Shown here: positions 32,461 to 43,800 of the stretch, in pieces | How the letters are laid out: every line of letters begins with the position of its first letter | Numbering within the stretch: position 1 is the first letter of the stretch | From: Mesostigma viride | Lineage: Eukaryota; Streptophyta; Mesostigmatophyceae; Mesostigmatales; Mesostigmataceae | NCBI GenBank assembly: GCA_009746045.1 | Contig: RPFO01000890.1 | Span: 1 to 64,000, forward strand | Direction of reading: 5' to 3' | Length of the DNA: 64,000 bases | Made by a program: the position numbers and the translations under genes | Notes under the pieces: generated by a model | Databases searched by the model: none | What the model saw: the letters and a program-made list of their open reading frames with translations, nothing else | What the model was told of the DNA's origin: nothing

Positions 32461-34990
32461 GGAAAGTTAGGGTGCAATCTGATCTCATTTGCATGGTCTA
32501 GGGTGCCTAAACGGCCTAAAACCGAGCAAAAATGCGGTTTTTATGCTATTTGACGTCACCGTTGGGACCCCTGCAGGTATCCAAAAAATGTGCAACTTTG
32601 CAATCCCTCTTGGGGTACTAGTTAGACCTTAACCACCACATATGAGTCATATTTAGAGCAAAACTGCAGCCAGGAAAAATTGACATGTCGTATTTGCGCC
32701 TTCACGTCAATTAATTTTATGCTACTTGGCGTCACCCAGGGTGCCCTGCAGGCATCCAAAACATGTGCAACTTTGCACATGTTCTTGTTTCAGCATGGCA
32801 AGAGCAGCTGCCAAGTTTGGTTGCAATCTGAGCTCATTTGCATGGTCTAGGGTGCCTAAATGGGCTAAAACCGAGCAAAAATGCGTCTTTTATGCTATTT
32901 GACGTCACCCAGGGTGCCCTGCAGGCATCCAAAAAATGTGCAACTTTGCACATGTTCTTTGTTTAGCATGGCAAGGGCAGCTGCCAAGTTTGGCTGCAAT
33001 CTGATCTCATTTGCATGGTCTAGGGTGCCTAAACAGGCTAAAACCGAGCAAAACCGCGGTTTTTATGCTACTTGACGTCACCGTTGGGACCCCTGCAGGT
33101 ATCCAAAAAATGTGCAACTTTGCAATCCCTCTTGGGGTACTAGTTAGACCTTAACCACCACATATGAGTCATATTTAGAGCAAAACTGCAGCCAGGAAAA
33201 ATTGACATGTCGTATTTGCGCCTTCACGTCAATTAATTTTATGCTACTTGGCGTCACCCAGGGTGCCCTGCAGGTATCCAAAACATGTGCAACTTTGCAC
33301 ATGTTCTTGTTTCAGCATGGCAAGAGCAGCTGCCAAGTCTGGTTGCAATCTGAGCTCATTTGCATGGTCTAGGGTGCCTAAATGGGCTAATTAATTAATT
33401 TCAGCATCAATGGGCTAAAACCGAGCAAAAATGCGTCTTTTATGCTATTTGACGTCACCCAGGGTACCCTGCAGGCATCCAAAAAATGTGCAACTTTGCA
33501 CATGTTCTTTGTTTAGCATGGCAAGGGCAGCTGCCAAGTTTGGCTGCAATCTGATCTCATTTGCATGGTCTAGGGTGCCTAAACAGGCTAAAACCGAGCA
33601 AAACCGCGGTTTTTATGCTACTTGACGTCACCGTTGGGACCCCTGCAGGTATCCAAAAAATGTGCAACTTTGCAATCCCTCTTGGGGTACTAGATAGACC
33701 TTAACCACCACATATGAGTCATATTTAGAGCAAAACTGCAGCCAGGAAAAATTGACATGTCGTATTTGCGCCTTCACGTCAATTAATTTTATGCTACTTG
33801 GCGTCACCCAGGGTGCCCTGCAGGTATCCAAAACATGTGCAACTTTGCACATGTTCTTGTTTCAGCATGGCAAGAGCAGCTGCCAAGTTTGGTTGCAATC
33901 TGAGCTCACTTGCATGGTCTAGGGTGCCTAAATGGGCTAAAACCGAGCAAAAATGCGTCTTTTATGCTATTTGGCGTCACCCAGGGTGCCCTGCAGGCAT
34001 CCAAAAAATGTGCAACTTTGCACATGTTCTTTGTTCAGCATGGCAAGGGCAGCTGCCAAGTTTGGCTGCAATCTGATCTCATTTGCATGGTCTAGGGTGC
34101 CTAAACAGGCTAAAACCGAGCAAAAATGCGGTTTTTATGCTACTTGACGTCACCGTTGGGACCCCTGCAGGTATCCAAAAAATGTGCAACTTTGCAATCC
34201 CTCTTGGGGCACTAGATAGACCTTAACCACCACATATGAGTCATATTTAGAGCAAAACTGCAGCCAGGAAAAATTGACATGTCGTATTTGCGCCTTCACG
34301 TCAATTAATTTTATGCTACTTGGCGTCACCCAGGGTGCCCTGCAGGCATCCAAAACATGTGCAACTTTGCACATGTTCTTGTTTTAGCATGGCAAGAGCA
34401 GCTGCCAAGTTTGGTTGCAATCTGAGCTCATTTGCATGGTCTAGGGTGCCTAAATGGGCTAAAACCGAGCAAAAATGCGGTTTTTATGCTATTTGACGTC
34501 ACCCAGGGTGCCCTGCAGGCATCCAAAAAATGTGCAACTTTGCGCATGTTCGTTGGTTAGCATGGCAAGAGCAGCTGCCAAGTTTGGCTGCAATCTGATC
34601 TCATTTGCATGGTCTAGGGTGCCTAAACAGGTTAAAACCGAGCAAAAACGCGTCTTTTATGCTCTTTGACGTCACCCAGGGTGCCCTGCAGGCATCCAAA
34701 AAATGTGCAACTTTGCACATGTTCTTTGTTTAGCATGGCAAGGGCAGCTGCCAAGTTTGGCTGCAATCTGATCTCATTTGCATGGTCTAGGGTGCCTAAA
34801 CAGGCTAAAACCGAGCAAAACCGCGGTTTTTATGCTACTTGACATCACCGTTGGGACCCCTGCAGGTATCCAAAAACTGTGCAACTTTGCAATCCCTCTT
34901 GGGGCACTAGATAGACCTTAACCATCACATATGGGCCTGTGTATGAGCAAAACTGCAGTCAGGAAAAATTGACATGTCATATTTGGCACA
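32461..34990 (+). repeat. Right subterminal tandem array
   Basis: Tandem and higher-order copies of the reverse complement of the left array, about 2.5 kb versus 1.3 kb on the left. Blocks alternate the 173-bp unit with a longer unit containing CCACATATGAGTCATATTTAGAG. The higher-order period is about 520-550 bases (for example 32881 and 33431 begin the same unit). Confidence 0.85.
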
Positions 34991-35138
34991 AAATGCCCTG
35001 AAAAGCACCTTCACGTCAATTTCGTCAGGGGGGGGGTAAGGTTTTTTGGTCCAAATACATTTCTCGAGGCATCCTGCACCAAGTATGAGTCAGACAAGCA
35101 AAAATATTCAGTTTTTAAAATTTTACCAAAAATGTGGT

Positions 35139-35166
35139 AATTTACCAAACCTACGGGTGTTTGGGG
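35139..35166 (-). repeat. Right terminal inverted repeat
   Basis: 28 bases ending GGGTGTTTGGGG, exact complement of 26766-26793. CTG follows at 35167-35169. Confidence 0.92.
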
Positions 35167-38100
35167 CTGGGGCTGGCTGCATCTACCTGTCGGCCAATTG
35201 TGACCCGTGGGCTAGGCGAATTTGAATGCGGCTTTCCCGTTAGTTGTGGCTCCATCGCTCCAGTTTTCTAGGCTGCATGACATGAACCGACGGGGGTTCC
35301 TGGATTGAGACACGTTTTTTTCTCCATGCACAGCTGAAAAAACCTGCGCCGAGGTGCGGCACCGCGGCCTACGGTAGTGATTACTGTCTGCGACACGCCT
35401 GGGGCTGGCTGCATCTACCTGTCGGCCAATTGTGACCCGTGGGCTAGGCGAATTTGAATGCGGCTTTCCCGTTAGTTGTGGCTCCATCGCTCCAGTTTTC
35501 TAGGCTGCATGACATGAACCGACGGGGGTTCCTGGATTGAGACACGTTTTTTTCTCCATGCACAGCTGAAAAAACCTGCGCCGAGGTGCGGCACCGCGGC
35601 CTACGGTAGTGATTACTGTCTGCGACACGCCTGGGGCTGGCTGCATCTACCTGTCGGCCAATTGTGACCCGTGGGCTAGGCGAATTTGAATGCGGCTTTC
35701 CCGTTAGTTGTGGCTCCATCGCTCCAGTTTTCTAGGCTGCATGACATGAACCGACGGGGGTTCCTGGATTGAGACACGTTTTTTTCTCCATGCACAGCTG
35801 AAAAAACCTGCGCCGAGGTGCGGCACCGCGGCCTACGGTAGTGATTACTGTCTGCGACACGCCTGGGGCTGGCTGCATCTACCTGTCGGCCAATTGTGAC
35901 CCGTGGGCTAGGCGAATTTGAATGCGGCTTTCCCGTTAGTTGTGGCTCCATCGCTCCAGTTTTCTAGGCTGCATGACATGAACCGACGGGGGTTCCTGGA
36001 TTGAGACACGTTTTTTTCTCCATGCACAGCTGAAAAAACCTGCGCCGAGGTGCGGCACCGCGGCCTACGGTAGTGATTACTGTCTGCGACACGCCTGGGG
36101 CTGGCTGCATCTACCTGTCGGCCAATTGTGACCCGTGGGCTAGGCGAATTTGAATGCGGCTTTCCCGTTAGTTGTGGCTCCATCGCTCCAGTTTTCTAGG
36201 CTGCATGACATGAACCGACGGGGGTTCCTGGATTGAGACACGTTTTTTTCTCCATGCACAGCTGAAAAAACCTGCGCCGAGGTGCGGCACCGCGGCCTAC
36301 GGTAGTGATTACTGTCTGCGACACGCCTGGGGCTGGCTGCATCTACCTGTCGGCCAATTGTGACCCGTGGGCTAGGCGAATTTGAATGCGGCTTTCCCGT
36401 TAGTTGTGGCTCCATCGCTCCAGTTTTCTAGGCTGCATGACATGAACCGACGGGGGTTCCTGGATTGAGACACGTTTTTTTCTCCATGCACAGCTGAAAA
36501 AACCTGCGCCGAGGTGCGGCACCGCGGCCTACGGTAGTGATTACTGTCTGCGACACGCCTGGGGCTGGCTGCATCTACCTGTCGGCCAATTGTGACCCGT
36601 GGGCTAGGCGAATTTGAATGCGGCTTTCCCGTTAGTTGTGGCTCCATCGCTCCAGTTTTCTAGGCTGCATGACATGAACCGACGGGGGTTCCTGGATTGA
36701 GACACGTTTTTTTCTCCATGCACAGCTGAAAAAACCTGCGCCGAGGTGCGGCACCGCGGCCTACGGTAGTGATTACTGTCTGCGACACGCCTGGGGCTGG
36801 CTGCATCTACCTGTCGGCCAATTGTGACCCGTGGGCTAGGCGAATTTGAATGCGGCTTTCCCGTTAGTTGTGGCTCCATCGCTCCAGTTTTCTAGGCTGC
36901 ATGACATGAACCGACGGGGGTTCCTGGATTGAGACACGTTTTTTTCTCCATGCACAGCTGAAAAAACCTGCGCCGAGGTGCGGCACCGCGGCCTACGGTA
37001 GTGATTACTGTCTGCGACACGCCTGGGGCTGGCTGCATCTACCTGTCGGCCAATTGTGACCCGTGGGCTAGGCGAATTTGAATGCGGCTTTCCCGTTAGT
37101 TGTGGCTCCATCGCTCCAGTTTTCTAGGCTGCATGACATGAACCGACGGGGGTTCCTGGATTGAGACACGTTTTTTTCTCCATGCACAGCTGAAAAAACC
37201 TGCGCCGAGGTGCGGCACCGCGGCCTACGGTAGTGATTACTGTCTGCGACACGCCTGGGGCTGGCTGCATCTACCTGTCGGCCAATTGTGACCCGTGGGC
37301 TAGGCGAATTTGAATGCGGCTTTCCCGTTAGTTGTGGCTCCATCGCTCCAGTTTTCTAGGCTGCATGACATGAACCGACGGGGGTTCCTGGATTGAGACA
37401 CGTTTTTTTCTCCATGCACAGCTGAAAAAACCTGCGCCGAGGTGCGGCACCGCGGCCTACGGTAGTGATTACTGTCTGCGACACGCCTGGGGCTGGCTGC
37501 ATCTACCTGTCGGCCAATTGTGACCCGTGGGCTAGGCGAATTTGAATGCGGCTTTCCCGTTAGTTGTGGCTCCATCGCTCCAGTTTTCTAGGCTGCATGA
37601 CATGAACCGACGGGGGTTCCTGGATTGAGACACGTTTTTTTCTCCATGCACAGCTGAAAAAACCTGCGCCGAGGTGCGGCACCGCGGCCTACGGTAGTGA
37701 TTACTGTCTGCGACACGCCTGGGGCTGGCTGCATCTACCTGTCGGCCAATTGTGACCCGTGGGCTAGGCGAATTTGAATGCGGCTTTCCCGTTAGTTGTG
37801 GCTCCATCGCTCCAGTTTTCTAGGCTGCATGACATGAACCGACGGGGGTTCCTGGATTGAGACACGTTTTTTTCTCCATGCACAGCTGAAAAAACCTGCG
37901 CCGAGGTGCGGCACCGCGGCCTACGGTAGTGATTACTGTCTGCGACACGCCTGGGGCTGGCTGCATCTACCTGTCGGCCAATTGTGACCCGTGGGCTAGG
38001 CGAATTTGAATGCGGCTTTCCCGTTAGTTGTGGCTCCATCGCTCCAGTTTTCTAGGCTGCATGACATGAACCGACGGGGGTTCCTGGATTGAGACACGTT

Positions 38101-40687
38101 TTTTTCTCCATGCACAGCTGAAAAAACCTGCGCCGAGGTGCGGCACCGCGGCCTACGGTAGTGATTACTGTCTGCGACACGCCTGGGGCTGGCTGCATCT
38201 ACCTGTCGGCCAATTGTGACCCGTGGGCTAGGCGAATTTGAATGCGGCTTTCCCGTTAGTTGTGGCTCCATCGCTCCAGTTTTCTAGGCTGCATGACATG
38301 AACCGACGGGGGTTCCTGGATTGAGACACGTTTTTTTCTCCATGCACAGCTGAAAAAACCTGCGCCGAGGTGCGGCACCGCGGCCTACGGTAGTGATTAC
38401 TGTCTGCGACACGCCCGGGGCTGGCTGCATCTACCTGTCGGCCAATTGTGACCCGTGGGCTAGGCGAATTTGAATGCGGCTTTCCCGTTAGTTGTGGCTC
38501 CATCGCTCCAGTTTTCTAGGCTGCATGACATGAACCGACGGGGGTTCCTGGATTGAGACACGTTTTTTTCTCCATGCACAGCTGAAAAAACCTGCGCCGA
38601 GGTGCGGCACCGCGGCCTACGTAGTGATTACTGTCTGCGACACGCCCGGGGCTGGCTGCATCTACCTGTCGGCCAATTGTGACCCGTGGGCTAGGCGAAT
38701 TTGAATGCGGCTTTCCCGTTAGTTGTGGCTCCATCGCTCCAGTTTTCTAGGCTGCATGACATGAACCGACGGGGGTTCCTGGATTGAGACACGTTTTTTT
38801 CTCCATGCACAGCTGAAAAAACCTGCGCCGAGGTGCGGCACCGCGGCCTACGGTAGTGATTACTGTCTGCGACACGCCCGGGGCTGGCTGCATCTACCTG
38901 TCGGCCAATTGTGACCCGTGGGCTAGGCGAATTTGAATGCGGCTTTCCCGTTAGTTGTGGCTCCACCGCTCCAGTTTTCTAGGCTGCATGACATGAACCG
39001 ACGGGGGTTCCTGGATTGAGACACGTTTTTTTCTCCATGCACAGCTGAAAAAACCTGCGCCGAGGTGCGGCACCGCGGCCTACGGTAGTGATTACTGTCT
39101 GCGACACGCCCGGGGCTGGCTGCATCTACCTGTCGGCCAATTGTGACCCGTGGGCTAGGCGAATTTGAATGCGGCTTTCCCGTTAGTTGTGGCTCCACCG
39201 CTCCAGTTTTCTAGGCTGCATGATGAACCGACGGGGGTTCCTGGATTGAGACACGTTTTTTTCTCCATGCACAGCTGAAAAAACCTGCGCCGAGGTGCGG
39301 CACCGCGGCCTACGGTAGTGATTACTGTCTGCGACACGCCCGGGGCTGGCTGCATCTACCTGTCGGCCAATTGTGACCCGTGGGCTAGGCGAATTTGAAT
39401 GCGGCTTTCCCGTTAGTTGTGGCTCCACCGCTCCAGTTTTCTAGGCTGACATGATGAACCGACGGGGGTTCCTGGATTGAGACACGTTTTTTTCTCCATG
39501 CACAGCTGAAAAAACCTGCGCCGAGGTGCGGCACCGCGGCCTACGTAGTGATTACTGTCTGCGACACGCCCGGGGCTGGCTGCATCTACCTGTCGGCCAA
39601 TTGTGACCCGTGGGCTAGGCGAATTTGAATGCGGCTTTCCCGTTAGTTGTGGCTCCACCGCTCCAGTTTTCTAGGCTGACATGATGAACCGACGGGGGTT
39701 CCTGGATTGAGACACGTTTTTTTCTCCATGCACAGCTGAAAAAACCTGCGCCGAGGTGCGGCACCGCGGCCTACGGTAGTGATTACTGTCTGCGACACGC
39801 CCGGGGCTGGCTGCATCTACCTGTCGGCCAATTGTGACCCGTGGGCTAGGCGAATTTGAATGCGGCTTTCCCGTTAGTTGTGGCTCCACCGCTCCAGTTT
39901 TCTAGGCTGACATGATGAACCGACGGGGGTTCCTGGATTGAGACACGTTTTTTTCTCCATGCACAGCTGAAAAAACCTGCGCCGAGGTGCGGCACCGCGG
40001 CCTACGTAGTGATTACTGTCTGCGACACGCCCGGGGCTGGCTGCATCTACCTGTCGGCCAATTGTGACCCGTGGGCTAGGCGAATTTGAATGCGGCTTTC
40101 CCGTTAGTTGTGGCTCCACCGCTCCAGTTTTCTAGGCTGACATGATGAACCGACGGGGGTTCCTGGATTGAGACACGTTTTTTTCTCCATGCACAGCTGA
40201 AAAAACCTGCGCCGAGGTGCGGCACCGCGGCCTACGTAGTGATTACTGTCTGCGACACGCCCGGGGCTGGCTGCATCTACCTGTCGGCCAATTGTGACCC
40301 GTGGGCTAGGCGAATTTGAATGCGGCTTTCCCGTTAGTTGTGGCTCCACCGCTCCAGTTTTCTAGGCTGCATGATGAACCGACGGGGGTTCCTGGATTGA
40401 GACACGTTTTTTTCTCCATGCACAGCTGAAAAAACCTGCGCCGAGGTGCGGCACCGCGGCCTACGTAGTGATTACTGTCTGCGACACGCCCGGGGCTGGC
40501 TGCATCTACCTGTCGGCCAATTGTGACCCGTGGGCTAGGCGAATTTGAATGCGGCTTTCCCGTTAGTTGTGGCTCCACCGCTCCAGTTTTCTAGGCTGAC
40601 ATGATGAACCGACGGGGGTTCCTGGATTGAGACACGTTTTTTTCTCCATGCACAGCTGAAAAAACCTGCGCCGAGGTGCGGCACCGC
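35167..40687 (+). repeat. 232-bp monomer array, second block (about 24 copies)
   Basis: Continues the array in register. Up to about 38400 monomers equal those of the first block. From there to the element body, variants accumulate: CGCCCGGGG, loss of one G in CTACGTAG, CTCCACCGC and altered CATGATGAACC, giving 229-231-base units. The last monomer is cut after GCGGCACCGCG at the leader. Confidence 0.95.
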
Positions 40688-40805
40688 GTTGGGGGGCTGC
40701 CGCCCCCCAAACCCCCCGCTTGGGGGGCACGCCCCCCAAACCCCCCGCGTCCGCATCTCGCTCTCCCCCCGCGCTTCCGGTTCCGTTGTTTTACGCACCT
40801 CCCCC

Positions 40806-43800
40806 ATGCCTCCTTCACGACGACGCACCTCCCGGGCGCGGGATGCGCTGCCTAGTGGCGCCCCTGCGCCGCGTCGGTCCTTACGCATCGCGGCGCACCT
40901 GCAGGAGATGGGCGACCTGGACGACGGCGGTCGTGGCGCCCCTGTGCCACTCTCGCTTGTGTGCGAGGTCTGCCACAGTGGTGAGGATGCCCCCCGTCTC
41001 CTTGTGTGTGATTCGTGCCAATGCGGCTGGCACACGCGCTGCTTGGTCCCGCCCCTCTTCCGGCTGCCTCCCCCGGGTCCTTGGGCGTGCCCTCATTGCG
41101 TGGCCCCGCCTCGGCCGTCCCTAGGCTCCCGACGCGCGGCCGTGTCGACCCCGGGATCCCATTCGGCCCGCGCCCCCTCCCGCAGCCCCTCGCTGGACCC
41201 TCTCCTGGGCCTTGCGGACCTCGTGGAGGGTTCCACACCGTGCTCCCGCTCTCCCCGCGCCGTCACGTCCGGCCCCTCCGCGGGGTCCCCTGGCCCTGCC
41301 CCGCCTAGCTCTGGGGATCCACCTCCGGCCAGCACGGCGGTGGCCACTGACCTGCGTCCTCCTGTGCTTGAGGGGTCCCTGGCGGCTCTCCTCCCTGAGG
41401 CTGTGGGACACCCTGCGGCGACTCCTGTGGTGGGCCCCTGGTCGGCCGCGCTTGGGTCCCACGACTTCTCCGTTTGGCCCCCCACCAACATTGCGGGCGT
41501 CAGCGCGCTCCGGCACGCCACGTTCTCTTGGCTGTATTGCCCCTTGCTGTTGGACGCTGTCGGCTTGCACGCGGCGTTTCCTACGCTCCCACGGCCCCCT
41601 GAATTTAGTGCCCTTGTGGTTCGTGTCCGGCACATGCTGCAGGCAGCCTCCCCCCCTGTCCTTGCCTCCACGCTTTGGGGGTTTGTCCTCGAGGACTACC
41701 ATGCCGGCGGCCGCCTGCCTTGGCACCTGCCCGCGGTGCGCCAAGAATGGCTCCTGAATCTGGACGCTCAAGTGGCGCAGGCGGTGGTGCTCTTTGCTAC
41801 AGGGCTTGCCGTGCAGGCCCAGCAGGCCGCCCGTGCGACATATCTCGCTGGGGGGGCCACCGACCACGCCTTGCTCGATCGCCCTCAGCTGCACACGTTT
41901 CTTGCCTCTGCCGGGCCCGGCTCGGCCGGCCTTGTTGCGCAGGCCCACGGGCGCTTGACTACGGCGGTCACCCCAGCGCAAGCCGCCCGCCTGCGCGTTG
42001 ACTTCGGGGCTCCTGTCACCGTGCACGCCGGCGACCTGGTTCTGTACGATGCGGGGGGGGGCGTGTTCTTGAGCTGAGCGCGGGTGCGGCCGTGCCCGCC
42101 ATCTTGCACGATGTGCTCGAGCTTGCGGGCATCCCCCATGTCTGGCACCCTGCTGGTCCGCGCCGCCGTCTTCTCTCCGCCGATGAGATCGCCCGACTGC
42201 CGAGCTGGGAGCTGGGGTGGGACGCGGCGCCCGCCCACTACGGGCCGGCCCACTTGGTGGATGTCACTGCCAGCGGCCCCTCCTGCCCCATCTGCTTGGA
42301 CCTGCCTCGCCCTGGTGACGGTCTCTGCCGCCTCCCTGCTTGCGGCCACGTCTTCCATCAAGCTTGCATCGCCACGAGCTTGCACGCGACCTCCGCCACC
42401 TGCCCCCTTTGCCGGGCCGCGGTCCTTTCCCCCTTGCCTCCTGGCGTTCTCCCGCTGGGGCCCTCGCCCGTGTCCGTGCGCCGCCAGTCCCACGCGCCTG
42501 CCCCGACACCTGCCTCCCCTGTGCGTGGTCGTGGGTCGCGCGCCGGCTTGGCTGCCTCCTCCAGCGCCCCCCTCCCGGCCGTGGGGGCCGTCCCCGCGCC
42601 GGTCTTGTCCTCGGCTGCCACGAGCCCTGCTGACCGCCCGGCGGCCGGCCCCGCCCTGGGTTCCGCTGCAGCTGTAGTTCCTCTGGCTGAGGGTTCCCGA
42701 CCCCTCCCCCTCTCGACCCGGGCCGGCCCAACCGGGTGGGCGCCCCCCTCAGATGGCTTCCATTATTGCCAAGTCGATGGTCCCCTTGGTGACCCGTGTG
42801 GCGCGCGCCTGCCCAACCGGAATTCGTTGCTGGTGCACATTCGGGCTTCCCACCCCCACATCACGGAGGCCGCCATGCGCGCCATGGACTGCTACCGCTG
42901 CCCGGCAGCCCATTGCCAGCGGATTTTTTCGATCCACGGGCGGTACCAGCATGAGCGGCAGTGCCGCCGCCAAACCCCCCAGAACGGCCTGCCCGGCGGC
43001 CCGGCGGCCGCACCGGCCTCCCGGTCCGGGGCGGCCCCTCGGTCGGCCCCTGCCCCTCCACCGGCATCGCAGGGTACGAGCGATCCGGGGGACCTCTCGG
43101 CAGGCTGGGCATTCCTGGCCACGCTCCCTTTTGCCGCCTGTGCGCGCAACCCTTGCATGACGCTCCCGGACGTCCCTCACCGCGCCCGGAGCTTGTTTAC
43201 GCGCTGCGCCCTGCTTTCCCTGGCCCGGATGCATAGTCACCCTCTCGACGAACTCGGCCACAAGCTGTTTCTCGTCACCCCCCGGCTCCTCTTAGCGCCG
43301 TTGGAGCGGGGCGTGCGTGGCGTACAGGGTGCGGTCATCGCTCGCTGCCGGCGGTTCCTCCTCGGGGATTGGGAAGGGCTGTGGGCGCTGCAGCCTCCGG
43401 CCTCCACCCGGGTGTCGGGGGCCGCCTCCTTTGCCCGGGTGGAAGCTGACGTCATGCGGTTGGTGAAGGTAGGTGAATTGAGCCGGGCCATGCAAAAGCT
43501 TGAACTGACCGCGTTGGCTCCCTCCACTCCCCCGACCCTGCAGGCTTTGCGCGACCTTCACCCCGACGAACCGGCCTTTGCGGTGCCCGCCCCGGCCACC
43601 CCCCGCCCCCGCCTATTGTCCTGGACCTGGACATCTTCACGGCTGTGCTGAAGGATCTGCCGAACGCCTCCTCCACCGGCCCCTCAGGCTGGCGCTACGA
43701 GCACCTCTCCGTGATGGCGGGCCATGGCGGGGCGACCGCACTCTTTGAGGCTGCCGCCGACTTGGCCGCGGGGTCCCTGGCCCCCGCGGCGCGCCCTTGG

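Larger units (their letters stand above)
26766..35166. mobile_element. 8.4-kb DNA transposon with subterminal inverted arrays
   Basis: Perfect 28-bp terminal inverted repeats (26766-26793, 35139-35166; CCCCAAACACCCGTAGG...) flanked by CTG (26763-26765 and 35167-35169). Removing the insert restores the exact monomer sequence CGCCTGGGGCTGGC. Inside are inverted tandem arrays of a 173-bp unit, a GGGT tract and about 3 kb of unique DNA. A 3-bp duplication with subterminal repeats recalls CACTA/EnSpm, but the ends are not CACTA. No known transposase motif was recognised, so it may be non-autonomous or of an unfamiliar family. Confidence 0.85.

Noticed and set aside
17992-40578. More than 50 identical 91-residue minus-strand ORFs (MEPQLTGKPHSNSP...)
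   Set aside because: They arise once per 232-bp monomer and only because the monomer lacks a stop in one frame. The unit is not a multiple of three, variants in degenerate monomers change the frame freely, and there is no domain.
17829-40687. CRISPR array
   Set aside because: Regular repeats, but the 232-bp units are contiguous without spacers, and the context is eukaryotic.
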